Shown piece by piece: positions 1 through 9,574 of a DNA stretch of 64,000 bases. This DNA comes from Rubellimicrobium thermophilum DSM 16684. Lineage in GTDB: Bacteria > Pseudomonadota > Alphaproteobacteria > Rhodobacterales > Rhodobacteraceae. The DNA lies in NCBI RefSeq assembly GCF_000442315.1, contig NZ_KE557322.1:82067-146066 (forward strand). Reading direction: 5' to 3'. The notes beneath the pieces are model-generated. The model worked only from the letters and a program-made list of their open reading frames with translations. It was not told the origin of the DNA and did no database searches. Made by a program: the position numbers and the translations under genes. Numbering within the stretch: position 1 is the first letter of the stretch; every line of letters begins with the position of its first letter.

Positions 1-1299
1 CCAGGAAGGGATGATCGGCGCGCAGCCGCTCCATGAGGGCGGGGGCCCCGTCCACCGGGAAATCCCCCCCCGGCAGGGGCGCCCGGGCGGTCCAGGATGG
101 GCCCCGCACGCCCAGCACCGGGCGATCCGCTCCATCGCCGCCTCGGCCAGGCGGCGATGTGTCGTGATCTTGCCGCCGATGACATGCAGCACCGGAGCCC
201 CCGGCGCCGTCTCCAGCCGCAGCGCATAATCGCGCGAGGCCGCCGCCGCAGACCCCGTGCCCGGGTCATGCAGCGCCCGCAGCCCCGAAAAGCTGTGCAC
301 GATCTCGCCTTCGGTCACGGGACGGGCGAAATAGTCCGACACGAAGGCCAGCAGATAGGCCCGTTCCTCCGGGGTGCAGACCGGGGGCGTGTCGGGATCC
401 GGATGATCGACATCGGTGGTCCCGATCAGGGTGAAATCCTGCTCGTAGGGAATGGCAAAGACGATGCGCCCGTCGCGCCCCTGCAGGAAATAGGCGCGGT
501 CATGATCATGCAGGCGGCGCGTGACGACATGCGACCCCCGCACGAGGCGGACCGTCTCCTCCGCGGGCAGGCCGAGGCGGTGGCCGATCTGCCCGGCCCA
601 GGGACCGGCGGCATTGACCAGAAGCCGCGCCTGCAGCGCCTGTCCGCCGGCCTGCACCGTCCAGAGCCCCTGGTCCGCCCGCGCCTCCGTCACCCGGCAG
701 CGGGTCAGGATCCGCGCCCCTCGCGCCGCCGCATCCCGCGCCAGCAGCACGACAAGACGCGAATCATCCACCCAGCAGTCCGAATATTCGAAGGCACGGG
801 TGAAGCGGGATTGGAGCGGCTGTCCGGCCGCATCCCGGCGCAGATCGAGGCTGCGCGTGGGGGGCAGGATCTCGCGCCCCCCCAGCCCGTCATAGAGGGC
901 CAGTCCCAGCCGGATCAGCCAGGCCGGCCGGCGCCCCCTGGCCCAGGGCATCGCCAGCCCCAGCAGGCGGGAGACGGGGGTCGAGGCCTCGAAGCGCATC
1001 TGGGGATGAAGGGGCAGGACAAAGCGCAGCGGCCAGGCGATATGCGGCATCATCCGCAGCAGCACTTCCCGTTCGGCCAGGGCCTCTCGCACGAGGCGCA
1101 GCTCGAGATATTCGAGATAGCGCAGCCCCCCATGAAACAGCTTGGTCGAGGCCGAGGACGTCCCCTGACCGAGATCGCCCGCCTCGCACAGCGCGACGCG
1201 CAGACCGCGGCCCGCCGCATCGCGGGCAATGGCACAGCCATTCACCCCCCCGCCGATCACCAGGAGATCGAAGGGCCCGCCGCCGTCCTGCTGCGCCAT
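1..1299 (-). CDS. glpD: Aerobic glycerol-3-phosphate dehydrogenase (partial, frameshifted)
   Basis: Membrane-associated FAD enzyme that oxidises glycerol-3-phosphate to dihydroxyacetone phosphate and passes electrons to quinone. Reading the complement from ATG at 1299 gives MAQQDGGGPFDLLVIGGGVN, the FAD-binding Rossmann motif at residues 10-20, then a continuous body with family signatures such as the LFHGGLRYLE region, IGTTDVDHPD and HVIGGKITTHRR. About 430 codons are visible against roughly 500 or more in the family, so the C-terminus lies beyond the left edge. After MERIA the frame is lost at 120-122, where one G of the plus strand appears to be missing; the shifted frame resumes the expected sequence (PVLGVRGPSW). 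It is divergent from glpR with a shared control region. The break is probably a sequencing error rather than a real lesion. Confidence 0.92.
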   Translation of the reverse strand, partial: MAQQDGGGPFDLLVIGGGVNGCAIARDAAGRGLRVALCEAGDLGQGTSSASTKLFHGGLRYLEYLELRLVREALAEREVLLRMMPHIAWPLRFVLPLHPQMRFEASTPVSRLLGLAMPWARGRRPAWLIRLGLALYDGLGGREILPPTRSLDLRRDAAGQPLQSRFTRAFEYSDCWVDDSRLVVLLARDAAARGARILTRCRVTEARADQGLWTVQAGGQALQARLLVNAAGPWAGQIGHRLGLPAEETVRLVRGSHVVTRRLHDHDRAYFLQGRDGRIVFAIPYEQDFTLIGTTDVDHPDPDTPPVCTPEERAYLLAFVSDYFARPVTEGEIVHSFSGLRALHDPGTGSAAAASRDYALRLETAPGAPVLHVIGGKITTHRRLAEAAMERIARCWACGAHPGPPGRPCRGGISRWTGPPPSWSGCAPIIPSW

Positions 1300-1341
1300 A
1301 TCCGCCTTCTCCCCGCCTCTTCGGCCCGCCAGGCCCGCCAG

Positions 1342-1370
1342 ACATTACCCATTGCTGCGCGATCTGTAAA
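1342..1370 (-). promoter_or_regulatory. Probable glpD promoter
   Basis: On the complement, TTTACA (1370-1365, five of six matches to the -35 consensus) is followed after 17 bases by TAATGT (1347-1342, a poor -10). It would start transcription about 35 bases before the glpD ATG. The putative GlpR operators lie just upstream, at 1375-1394. This is a pattern match only. Confidence 0.4.
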
Positions 1371-1374
1371 GATT

Positions 1375-1394
1375 TCTGTTCGTTTCTGTTCGTT
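1375..1394. promoter_or_regulatory. Tandem GlpR-type operator half sites
   Basis: Two abutting copies of TCTGTTCGTT (1375-1384 and 1385-1394) stand in the glpD-glpR intergenic region, followed by TTTCGGG. Each agrees at nine of ten positions with the E. coli GlpR half-site consensus WATKTTCGWW. With a DeoR/GlpR gene on one side and glpD on the other, this is the obvious binding site for glycerol-3-phosphate-relieved repression. Binding is inferred. Confidence 0.6.
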
Positions 1395-1496
1395 TCGGGT
1401 GGGCGCTTTCGCGATCGGCGCGCGGTTGCGCGCCTCCTCGCGCAGGGGGCGGCAAACTGCTAGCAAGAGCCATCCCCCCGACGCGATCGCCCACCC

Positions 1497-2282
1497 ATGT
1501 CCCAGACCCTGCGCCAGCCCGAGATCCTCGACCTTCTGCGCCGCGACGGACGCGTCACGGTCGAGGGGCTGGCGCAGCATTTCGGGGTCACGCTCCAGAC
1601 GATCCGGCGCGATCTGGCCGATCTGGCCGAGGCCGGGCAGATCGAGCGGGTCCATGGCGGGGCGGTGCTGCCCTCGCGCATCGCGAATATCGGCTATGAG
1701 GAGCGCCGCCGGCTGCACGGGGCCGCCAAGGCGGCGATCGGCCAGGCCTGCGCCGCGCTGGTGCCGCAGGACTGCTCGCTCTTTCTGGCCATCGGCACCA
1801 CGACCGAGGCCGTCGCCCGCGCCCTGCGCGGCCACCGCAACCTTCTGGTGGTGACCAACAATGTCCATGTGGCCCAGATCCTGCTCGGCAACCGCGACTG
1901 CACGGTGATCCTGTCGGGCGGGGCGATCCGGCGCGCGGACAGCGGGCTTGTCGGCCCCCTGACGGTGCAGACGATCCGGCAGTTCAAGTTTGACATCGCC
2001 ATTCTCGGCTGTTCGGCCCTGGACGAGGAGGGCGACCTGCTCGATTTCGACATCGAGGAGGTGGGCGTGAACCGGGCTGTCATCGAGCAGGCGCGGCGGA
2101 CGATCCTCGTGGCCGATCATTCCAAGTTCCAGCGCAGCGCGCCGGCGCGCATCGCCTCGCTGCGCGACATCGGGACCTTCGTCACCGACCGCCCCCTGGC
2201 GCCGGCCCTTGCCGCCCGCTGCCGCGACTGGGGAACCGGGGTCGTCGTCACCGGTCCTGCGGCCGAGACCCCAGAGGTCTGA
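1497..2282 (+). CDS. glpR: DeoR-family transcriptional repressor GlpR
   Basis: A 261-residue DeoR-family regulator. Residues 6-58 form the N-terminal winged helix-turn-helix (RQPEILDLLRRDGRVTVEGL, then TLQTIRRDLADLAEAG with the family's RRDL recognition helix). The rest is the sugar-phosphate-sensing domain, with the IGTTTEAVARAL loop near residue 101 and VTNNVHVAQIL. The position divergent from glpD and the operator-like repeats between the two genes support GlpR rather than another DeoR paralogue. The expected inducer is glycerol-3-phosphate. Length is normal and the frame is intact. Confidence 0.9.
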   Translation: MSQTLRQPEILDLLRRDGRVTVEGLAQHFGVTLQTIRRDLADLAEAGQIERVHGGAVLPSRIANIGYEERRRLHGAAKAAIGQACAALVPQDCSLFLAIGTTTEAVARALRGHRNLLVVTNNVHVAQILLGNRDCTVILSGGAIRRADSGLVGPLTVQTIRQFKFDIAILGCSALDEEGDLLDFDIEEVGVNRAVIEQARRTILVADHSKFQRSAPARIASLRDIGTFVTDRPLAPALAARCRDWGTGVVVTGPAAETPEV

Positions 2283-2294
2283 AGGCCGGCCGCC

Positions 2295-2915
2295 TCAGAC
2301 CGGAAGCCCCCCCAGACGGGCAAGTGTTTCGACGATGGCCTCCACGCCTTCGCCCCGCCGCAGCGCGGCGAAGATCACCGGCCGTTCGCCCCGCATGCGG
2401 GCGGCATCACGGGCCAGCACCTCGAGGCTGACCCCGACATGGGGGGCCAGATCGGTCTTGTTGATCACGAGGAGATCGGAACGGGTGATGGCCGGGCCGC
2501 CCTTGCGGGGGATGTCCTCGCCGGCGGCCGTATCGATGACATAGACGGTCAGATCGGCCAGTTCCGGCGAGAAGGTGGCCGACAGGTTGTCCCCCCCCGA
2601 TTCGATCAGGATGAGATCGAGATCGGGATGACGGCGGTTGAGCTCGGCCACCGCGGCGAGGTTGATCGAGGCATCCTCGCGGATGGCGGTATGCGGACAG
2701 CCGCCCGTCTCCACCCCGATCACCCGGTCCGCAGGCAGGATCTGCATCCGCATCAGGGCCTCGGCATCTTCCCGGGTGTAGATGTCGTTGGTGATGACCG
2801 CGACGCTCAGCCGGTCCCGAAGACTGCGGGCCAGGGCGGCGGTGAGCGTCGTCTTGCCGGCGCCGACGGGGCCGCCGATACCGATCCGCAGGGGGCCGTG
2901 GGGGCTGGTCATCAC
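2295..2915 (-). CDS. ureG: Urease accessory GTPase UreG
   Basis: SIMIBI-class GTPase that powers nickel delivery to the urease active site as part of the UreD-F-G-E complex. The 206-residue protein has the P-loop [11 protein letters not shown] near residues 14-24, the nickel-binding CPH motif in [16 protein letters not shown], the ESGGDNL motif, and the guanine-specificity NKTD. Length is typical. It is the last gene of the leftward ureDABCEFG cluster, 24 bases after ureF. Met1 and Met2 are consecutive, so the start may be one codon later. Confidence 0.97.
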   Translation of the reverse strand: MMTSPHGPLRIGIGGPVGAGKTTLTAALARSLRDRLSVAVITNDIYTREDAEALMRMQILPADRVIGVETGGCPHTAIREDASINLAAVAELNRRHPDLDLILIESGGDNLSATFSPELADLTVYVIDTAAGEDIPRKGGPAITRSDLLVINKTDLAPHVGVSLEVLARDAARMRGERPVIFAALRRGEGVEAIVETLARLGGLPV

Positions 2916-2939
2916 AGGGTCTCCCGGAACAGGGCAGGA

Positions 2940-3581
2940 TCAGGAACGGAAGATCCGCGGAAAGCAGGTCTCGTGCTGCAGCGCGGCGATGTCGATGCCC
3001 AAGGCACAGCCGCCGAGATCCTCGACGGACAGGGTCCGGGTCTCTTCGGCGATGCGGATGCAGAGCGGGATCAGGCGGCGCAGGACGGCCTGCCCGGCGG
3101 TCTGGCCCAGCGGCATGAGCCGCAGCGCCGCCTGCACCTGCCCCGAGGCCAGGTTCAGCAGATGGAGCCGCACCGCCGGCCCCGGCGGCAGACCGGCCAG
3201 CGCCACCGCCCGGCCCACCGCCACCGGCAGGGGCAGATCGGGCAGATCGAATCCCCAGGACCCCCGCAGCGCGGCAGCAAAGGCGGCCCCCTGTTCGCGG
3301 ATCTCGGCCAGCCGTTCGGCCGACGGGGCGAGCGCCAGCGCCAGCTCGGCCAGGGCGGCCAGAGCGGGCCCCTCGGCCCGGGCGGCCTCGGTCAGCAGGA
3401 TCGCATCGCTGCGCCCCGCCCCGCGAAGCAGCAGCGTCCCGATCCAGGACTCGAGCCCCGCGGCATCGGCCACGGCGCCGGTGGCCACCGCGGTCTCGAG
3501 CCCATGCGACCAGGCGAAGCCCCCCGTCGGAAAGGCAGGCGAGAGCCACTGGGCGAGCGTCAGATGCGCCTCAGCCTCCAT
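2940..3581 (-). CDS. ureF: Urease accessory protein UreF
   Basis: All-helical 213-residue chaperone that binds the UreD-apourease complex and recruits UreG. Diagnostic are WLSPAFPTGGFAWSHGLE near residues 12-29 (family: SP.FPvGaFsyShGLE) and the C-terminal ALGIDIAALQHETCFPRIFR. The start overlaps the ureE 3' end by 22 bases, as expected for translational coupling in a urease operon. The frame is intact and the length typical. Confidence 0.96.
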   Translation of the reverse strand: MEAEAHLTLAQWLSPAFPTGGFAWSHGLETAVATGAVADAAGLESWIGTLLLRGAGRSDAILLTEAARAEGPALAALAELALALAPSAERLAEIREQGAAFAAALRGSWGFDLPDLPLPVAVGRAVALAGLPPGPAVRLHLLNLASGQVQAALRLMPLGQTAGQAVLRRLIPLCIRIAEETRTLSVEDLGGCALGIDIAALQHETCFPRIFRS

Positions 3582-4119
3582 GCCCCCTGTCCTGCGCCGC
3601 CCTGCCCGGGATGGCCGGCCCCGGCGTCATGGTCGCCGTGGCCGTCATGCCCGTCATGGTCGTCATGACGATGATGGTGGCCCATCGTCCGGCCGTGACC
3701 ATAGGCCCCCCCCTCGGGCTGGAAGGGGGCGGTCACCTCGCGCAGCTCGGCCCCAAGCTGCCGCAGCATCCCCGCCAGGACATGATCATGCGGCACCAGC
3801 AGGCGCCCCGCCTCGATCCGGCAGGGGGCGTGGCGGTTGCCGATATGCCATGCCAGCCGCGCCAGATCGGGGCCGCGGACCTCCAGCAGGGCCTCGGGGG
3901 CGGCTTCCACCGCGATCAGCCGCCCATCCTCGAGCAGGAAGGCATCCCCCGGCCCGACATCGGTGGTCGCAGGCAGATCGACCAGGAATCCCTCCCCCCG
4001 GTGGTGACAAGGCGGCGGCGGCGCAGCAGACGCTCCTCATGGCGCAGCACCACATGGCCATGCGGCTCCCCCCCCAGGGGAGCGCGCCGGACGGATCGGG
4101 CGGGGGGAAGATCGGGCAT
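3560..4119 (-). CDS. ureE: Urease nickel metallochaperone UreE (frameshifted)
   Basis: Dimeric cytosolic nickel donor for urease maturation. The N-terminal part, from ATG at 4119, reads HVVLRHEERLLRRRRLVTTGG; the conserved core continues in another frame (AWHIGNRH, DHVLAGMLRQLGAELREV, PEGGAYGHGR). The join lies in a run of six C at 3994-3999: restoring one base gives the expected TTGGEGFLVDLPATT. The C-terminal tail after residue 150 or so is very rich in His, Asp and Gly (HHHRHDDHDGHDGHGDHD), the nickel-storing type of tail. The gene starts 20 bases after ureC and overlaps ureF. The frameshift is most likely an assembly error. Confidence 0.9.
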
Positions 4120-4139
4120 GGCCGGCCTGCCTCAGAACA

Positions 4140-5848
4140 TCAGAAAAGGAAGTAGCGCTGCGCCATCGGCAGGACGGCGGCCGGTTCGCAGGTCAGCAGC
4201 GCGCCATCGGCGCGCACTTCATAGGTTTCGGGATCGACCTCCATCCGTGGCAGGGCATCATTGAGCCGCATGTCCCGCTTGCCGATTCCGCGGGTGTTGC
4301 GCACCGCGACCGTCTCTTTGGCCAAGCCGAACCGGCGGCCGACATCCGCCGCCTGCGCGGCCGCGCTGACGAAGAGGACGGCCCCCCGTTGACACTGCGC
4401 CCGAAGGCCCCCCACATCGGCCGGGACCAGACCGGCTGGGGCGTCGGGATCGAGGCATTGGGATCGCCCATCTGGGCACAGGCGATGCTGCCGCCGATCA
4501 GCACCATCTCCGGCTTCACGCCGAAGAAGGCCGGATGCCAGAGCACGAGATCGGCGCGCTTGCCCGCCTCGACCGATCCGGTCTCATGCGCGATGCCATG
4601 CGCGATGGCGGGGTTGATCGTGTATTTGGCGACATAGCGGCGCGCGCGCAGATTGTCGTTCGCGCCCTGCTCCTCCGGCAGGCGCCCGCGCTGGCGCTTC
4701 ATCTTGTGCGCGCTCTGCCATGTGCGGATGATGACCTCGCCCACGCGCCCCATCGCCTGACTGTCCGATCCGATGATCGAGAAGGCGCCCATGTCATGGA
4801 GGATATCCTCGGCGGCGATGGTCTCGCGCCGGATGCGGCTTTCGGCAAAGGCGACATCCTCGGGCACGCGGCGGTCGAGATGGTGGCAGACCATCAGCAT
4901 GTCGAGATGTTCATCCACCGTGTTGACGGTGAAGGGGCGCGTCGGATTGGTCGAGGCGGGCAGCACATGCGGCTCGCCGCAGATGCGGATGATGTCGGGG
5001 GCATGGCCGCCGCCGGCCCCCTCGGTATGAAAGGCGTGAATGGTGCGCCCGCCGATGGCGCGGATCGTATCCTCGACAAAGCCGCTCTCGTTCAGCGTGT
5101 CGGTGTGGATCATCACCTGCACATCCATCGCATCGGCCACGCGCAGGCAGCAGTCGATGGCGGCGGGCGTCGTGCCCCAGTCCTCGTGCAGCTTCAGGCA
5201 GGCCGCCCCGGCCAGGACCTGCTCCTCCAGGGCGGCCGGGCGCGAGGCATTGCCCTTGCCCGCGAACATCAGGTTGACCGGAAAGGCGTCGGCAGCCTGA
5301 AGCATCCGCCCGATATGCCACGGCCCCGGCGTGCAGGTGGTGGCCAGCGTGCCATGCGCGGGGCCGGTGCCGCCGCCGATCAGGGTCGTGATGCCCGAAT
5401 GCAGCGCATCCTCGATCTGCTGGGGACAGATGAAATGGATGTGGCTGTCGATGCCCCCGGCGGTCAGGATGCGGCCCTCGCCCGCGATGGCCTCGGTCCC
5501 CGGCCCGACGACGATGGTCACGCCGGGCTGGATATCGGGGTTGCCGGCCTTGCCGATCCCCGCGATCCGGCCGTCGCGCAGGCCCACATCGGCCTTGTAG
5601 ATGCCGGTGTGGTCCAGGATCAGGGCATTGGTGATGACCGTGTCCACCGCCCCTTCGGCGCGCGACCGCTGGCTTTGCCCCATGCCGTCGCGGATGACCT
5701 TGCCGCCGCCGAACTTCACCTCCTCGCCATAGAGGGTCAGGTCGCGCTCCACCTCGATCCACAGATCGGTATCGGCAAGCCGGATCCGGTCCCCGGTCGT
5801 GGGGCCATACATGGCGGCATAGTCGCGGCGCGAAATCGTGACGGGCAT
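4140..5848 (-). CDS. ureC: Urease subunit alpha UreC (frameshifted near the end)
   Basis: Catalytic urease subunit that hydrolyses urea to ammonia and carbamate at a di-nickel centre. Visible ligands and motifs: [14 protein letters not shown] (nickel His pair), the carbamylated Lys in [19 protein letters not shown], and the mobile flap in [22 protein letters not shown] at 5848 ([20 protein letters not shown]) is chosen over upstream Met codons because it matches the family start and follows an AGGA. In the run of six C at 4382-4387 one base is missing; adding it joins SVNGG to AVLFVSAAA and gives a 569-residue protein ending MAQRYFLF, exactly the family length and ending. Confidence 0.95.
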
Positions 5849-5981
5849 GACGATGGTCCTGTCGATCCGGGTGGGAGCTTCGGCCTCGGCCGGGGAGGGC
5901 GCCAGCCCCCGGCGCGCCCGCGAGGGGGCATCCGGGGCCCGGCCCGGACCGATCTGCACGGAAAACGGGCAGATGGCGCCG

Positions 5982-6287
5982 TCAGAGCCTGCCCATGATG
6001 CAGCCGTTGAATCCCCAGATCTCCCGCGCCCCGCCGACGGGAATCAGCCGGACCTCGCGCCGCTGGCCGGGCTCGAAGCGCACCGCCGTGCCGGCGGGGA
6101 TGTCGAGCCGCCGGCCCCGCGCCGCCCCCGATCGAAATCCAGCGCCGCATTCGCCTCGGCGAAATGATAGTGGGAGCCGACCTGCACCGGCCTGTCGCCG
6201 CGGTTGGCCGACCATGAGCGTGATGGCCTCGCGCCCGGCATTGAGTTCGATATTGCCCTCGGCGACCCGGATCTCTCCCGGAATCAT
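5982..6287 (-). CDS. ureB: Urease subunit beta UreB (compensated double frameshift)
   Basis: Small structural subunit of the (alpha-beta-gamma)3 urease. It begins [20 protein letters not shown] and ends [14 protein letters not shown], both diagnostic. Between them about 28 residues read as unrelated sequence ([15 protein letters not shown]...), because there is one extra base at 6207-6209 and one missing base in the C run at 6125-6129. In the alternative frame the expected [20 protein letters not shown] is present, including the conserved HYHF. Both events restore the frame, so the ORF looks intact but is corrupted. Start 6287 is favoured by family length and by GGAGGG nine bases upstream; ATG at 6296 sits too close to it. 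Confidence 0.92.
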   Translation of the reverse strand: MIPGEIRVAEGNIELNAGREAITLMVGQPRRQAGAGRLPLSFRRGECGAGFRSGAARGRRLDIPAGTAVRFEPGQRREVRLIPVGGAREIWGFNGCIMGRL

Positions 6288-6305
6288 GGACAGCATCCCT
6301 CCCTG

Positions 6306-6608
6306 TCAGCGGATCGGCTGGTGCACGGTGACAAGCTTGGTGCCGTCCGGAAAGGTCGCCTCGACCTGCACCTCCGGGATCATCTCGGCCACCCCCTCCA
6401 TCACCATCTCGCGCGTCAGGACCCGGGCCCCCGTCTCCATCAGCTCGGCGACCGAGCGGCCGTCGCGGGCCCCTTCCATGACCGCATCGGCGATCAGCGC
6501 GATGGCCTCGGGGTGATTGAGCCGCAGGCCGCGGGCCAGCCGCCGCCGCGCGACCTCGGCCGCCATGGCGATCAGGAGCTTGTCCTTTTCGCGGGGGGTC
6601 AGTTGCAT
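6306..6608 (-). CDS. ureA: Urease subunit gamma UreA
   Basis: A 100-residue gamma subunit, the standard length. It starts [20 protein letters not shown], contains [13 protein letters not shown] and GRSVAELM, and ends [13 protein letters not shown], all typical. It lies 6 bases after ureD and 18 before the ureB start, so it is part of one transcript. Confidence 0.98.
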   Translation of the reverse strand: MQLTPREKDKLLIAMAAEVARRRLARGLRLNHPEAIALIADAVMEGARDGRSVAELMETGARVLTREMVMEGVAEMIPEVQVEATFPDGTKLVTVHQPIR

Positions 6609-6614
6609 GAATCC

Positions 6615-7541
6615 TCACAATCTCCAGACCTTGGGCAGGGCCCGGTTTCCCAGAAGCTCCAGCGCGGGGATGAGACTCCGCCGCAGCGCGAATCCGTCCT
6701 CGGCCAGGAGGCGGGCGAAGAGCAGCCCCTCCCGCAGGAGGCTGGCCCCGGCCCGTCCGGGCAGAAGGCGCCGCAGCGGATCGAGCCGCGCCTCGGCCTC
6801 CGGCGCGACAAGCAGGAGGCTGGCCCAGGCGCCCGCATCCCCCAGCATCGCCGCTGCCCCGGCCGCCGGCCAATCCTCCTCCCCGATCCGCAGACGGTCG
6901 GCGAAGACAAGATGCCCTTCGCGGATCACCTCCCAGCGGTCGCGGAACCAGGCGCGGCGGACCCTCTCGCCCATCGCCCGGCGCCCGAGGATCACCGGTT
7001 CGGCCAGCAGCGCCCGCGCCCCGGAGCCCAGATCGAGCCGCAGACGCCGGTGGATCGCGCCGCCGTCGTAGAGGATCGTCTCCTGCGGCAGCCAGTCGAG
7101 ACGCCCGCCGCTCTCCACCTGAAGATCCACGGTCATCTCCGCCGGCCCCGAAACCGTGCGATAGATCCGCTCGGCGGCCTGGGTCGAGACGCGAAGCCAG
7201 CTTCCCGCGCCCGCAGACAGGTGCAGATCCAGCCTGTCGCCCCCCGTCAGCCCCCCGGCGGTGTTGAGCAGGACCGCCTCGAGAGGGTCCTCGCCATCGC
7301 CATGCGGCCAGAGGAGCTTGAGCGATCCTTCCTGACGGAAGCGAGCCAGCCGCGAGGACCCGTCCCGGCGGATCGCCCGCGCCGCCGCTGCGCCGCGCGT
7401 CCGGGGCAGGGACGCAGGGACATCCGGCGCCGCACCGGCCTCGGGCAGGGGGGCGCTCCGGTCGGACCCGGACAGGCCGAAGCGGGGCATCCCGATCCGG
7501 CCTGCCGGGGCGGGGGGCCATGGCAACGGCCGGGCGGTCAC
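6615..7541 (-). CDS. ureD: Urease accessory protein UreD (UreH)
   Basis: Scaffold that binds apo-urease and recruits UreF and UreG for nickel insertion. The 308-residue protein carries the family core: QEGSLKLLWP near residues 70-79, the NTAGGLTGGDRL motif near residue 92, TQAAERIYR, and LPQETILYDGGAIHRR. The listed GTG start gives an unusually long, unconserved N-terminus; ATG at 7490 (MPRFGLSGSD) is a credible alternative. First gene of the urease operon; any promoter lies in the 7542-7895 gap. Confidence 0.93.
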   Translation of the reverse strand: MTARPLPWPPAPAGRIGMPRFGLSGSDRSAPLPEAGAAPDVPASLPRTRGAAAARAIRRDGSSRLARFRQEGSLKLLWPHGDGEDPLEAVLLNTAGGLTGGDRLDLHLSAGAGSWLRVSTQAAERIYRTVSGPAEMTVDLQVESGGRLDWLPQETILYDGGAIHRRLRLDLGSGARALLAEPVILGRRAMGERVRRAWFRDRWEVIREGHLVFADRLRIGEEDWPAAGAAAMLGDAGAWASLLLVAPEAEARLDPLRRLLPGRAGASLLREGLLFARLLAEDGFALRRSLIPALELLGNRALPKVWRL

Positions 7542-7895
7542 GGTGCCGGACAGGCGCCGCGCCGCGCCCTCTGCCCGCCCGTCGGGATCCGATACCGCCT
7601 CGCCAAGGGTCCGCCCCGTCTTGCCTCATGCGGAATGGACAGGCCGGAAGGCGGAAGGAAAAGGCATGGCGGCGCCGGATCGGGCCATTGCGCGGCCTGT
7701 CTGCCCGCAAAACAGGCAGATCCGGCCAAAGTGTCCGCCGATTGGGCGATTTCTGTCCGGGGGACGGCGCCTCCGCGTCTCGGGCGGAATGCGGGGCCCG
7801 GGGGAAGACGGGAGCGATTCGCCGCGGCCTCTGGCCGGACCGCTGCCGCCAGCCGCAGCGGGATGCGGCCCTCAGTTGGGCGATACGGGGAGATC
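7542..7895. other. Intergenic region upstream of the urease operon
   Basis: About 350 bases between the divergently placed ends of ureD and the tRNA 3' end. I see no convincing ORF. A short inverted repeat GCCTGT (7695-7700) / ACAGGC (7712-7717) with an 11-base loop is the only structure noted. It probably holds the urease promoter, but no clear -35/-10 pair was recognised. Confidence 0.4.
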
Positions 7896-7971
7896 TGGTG
7901 CCGCAGAAGGGACTCGAACCCCCGACCCCATCATTACGAATGACGTGCTCTACCAGCTGAGCTACTGCGGC
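7896..7971 (-). tRNA. tRNA-Thr (anticodon CGU)
   Basis: The complement folds as a standard cloverleaf: acceptor GCCGCAG pairs with CTGCGGC, D-arm GCTC/GAGC, anticodon stem CGTCA/TGATG with loop TTCGTAA (anticodon CGT), and T-arm with the TTCGAGT loop. The discriminator is A and CCA is encoded, giving 76 bases. It reads ACG codons, common in this GC-rich genome. It stands alone between ureD and the HemY-like gene. Confidence 0.97.
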
Positions 7972-8013
7972 GCCGGGCGGCTCTTAGCATTGCCCGGCGG
8001 CGGGGAAAGGGGG

Positions 8014-9535
8014 TCAGCGAAGCGGTTCGACATCGGGTCGCGGCGGTTCGATCGCGTCGCGGACAGCGGAAGGGGGGCCTTCGCTGTCGGGCCGCACGGG
8101 CGGCACCTCCGGCATGGCCGCGGCGGCGCCGTGCCCCCGGTCCGGCGCGGCGGGGGGGCGTGCCTCGCCCACAAGCAGCGGCAGGAGTTCGACACCGCCC
8201 GGCAGCTTTGCCTCGGCCGGCGGGGTCTTCCAGCTCAGCGTGTCGAAGGCATGGCAGCTCTCGCAGACCGGGACCCAGTCCTGATGGATGCGTCCGCAAT
8301 TGTCGCAGACCCATTGCGGCCCGCGGGGGGCGGCCAGCGCACGGGTCAGCCAGCCGCGCACCGCGGCTTCGTCCTCGCCCATGCCGCGCGCGATCGCCGC
8401 CATCAGCGTCAGGTTGCGGCCGGTGGGTTCGCGCTCGGGCAGATCGCCCAGCGCGCGCCGCGCCTCGGCAAAGTCGCCGGCGGCGATCAGCAGCTCGGCT
8501 TTCAGCATGCGCGTCTCGGGATGGTCGGGACGCAGATCGGTCAGCGCCCGGAACCGGGCCAGCCGTTCGGACGGGCTTTCGGAGGGGGCGATCTCGGCAA
8601 AGGCGGCGGCCAGATCGGGATGGGGCTGCGCCTCCCAGGCCTTGCGCAGCACACGCGCGGCATGGCGGGCCTGGCCCTGGGCGATATAGCCGCGCGCGGC
8701 CATGACGGCGGCAGGGGACGAGATCGGGCGAAAGCCGGTTCGCCTCGATGGCGGCCTCGCGCGCTTCGATGCTGGCATCGTCCCGGGCCACATCGGCGGC
8801 CTGCGACAGGGCCAGGATGGCATCGCGCCGCCGGTGGACATCCCGGGGCAGGCCGCCCGTCCGGCGCTGCGCGGCCAGAGTGCGGCGTGCCCCCGCCCAG
8901 TCATGGGATTCGGCCTGCAGGCGCAGCAACAGATCCTGCACCTCGCGGTGGCGCGGATCGACCTCGAAGGCCTTTTCGGCCAGACGCAGCGCGGTCACGT
9001 CGTCGCCTTCGGCCATCTTGTGGCGCAGAAGGCCGAGCAACCCGGCCAGGCGCGTCCGGTCATGGCGGGCCAGCAGCGCCCATTCCTCGGCCGCGCGGGG
9101 GCGGTCGCCGGCCGCCTCGGCCGCCTGGGCGATCATCAGATGCACCAGTTCCGGTTCGTCGAGATGGCGGCGGGCCGCCTCGGCCCGGCGGAGCGCCCCC
9201 GCCCCGTCGCCGGTGACCAGCAGCAGGGCCGCCTCGGTCAGCGCCTCCATCCCCTTGCGCTGCCGGTTGCGCCTGAAATGCCGCGACAGGGCCGTCTCGT
9301 CGCCGTTGAGAAAGCGCAGGATCGCCCCCAGGACGCCCAGGAGCTTCAGCAGCAGCCACAAGGCGACCAGCAGGATCAGGAGCGCCAGGCCAAGCTGGAT
9401 CGGGCTCAGCGTCACCTCCCAGCCGCCGATCGCGATCACCGCCCCGCCGGCCTGCTCCATGAGCCAGGCCCCGCCCAGCGTCACGGCTGCCACAAGGGCC
9501 ACGAAGAGGAGGATCTTGAGAAGGGACCAGAGCAT
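8014..9535 (-). CDS. hemY: HemY-like TPR membrane protein (frameshifted)
   Basis: Inner-membrane protein of the HemY N-terminal family, usually encoded beside hemD. The N-terminus has two hydrophobic segments (about residues 3-24 and 45-70), then DETALSRHFRRNRQRKGMEAL and a long helical TPR-like region. The C-terminal part has a rubredoxin-like zinc ribbon, CDNCGRIHQDWVPVCESCH, and ends in a Pro-rich tail. The frame changes near 8713-8717: removing one base joins SPDLVP to AAVMAARGYIAQGQ. With that correction the protein is about 506 residues. It follows the mitofilin-like gene by 39 bases. Its biochemical role is not established in this group. Confidence 0.82.
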
Positions 9536-9574
9536 CGCGGGCCTTTCGGGGACTGGACGGCAGGGAGGTCGGGG

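Noticed and set aside
97-1854. Long plus-strand ORF (585 codons) over glpD and glpR
   Set aside because: It is antisense to glpD and out of frame with glpR, has no recognisable domain, and such ORFs are expected on the opposite strand in very GC-rich DNA.
7538-7729. Small 63-codon ORF in the ureD-tRNA gap
   Set aside because: No ribosome binding site, no conserved pattern and composition like other shadow frames.
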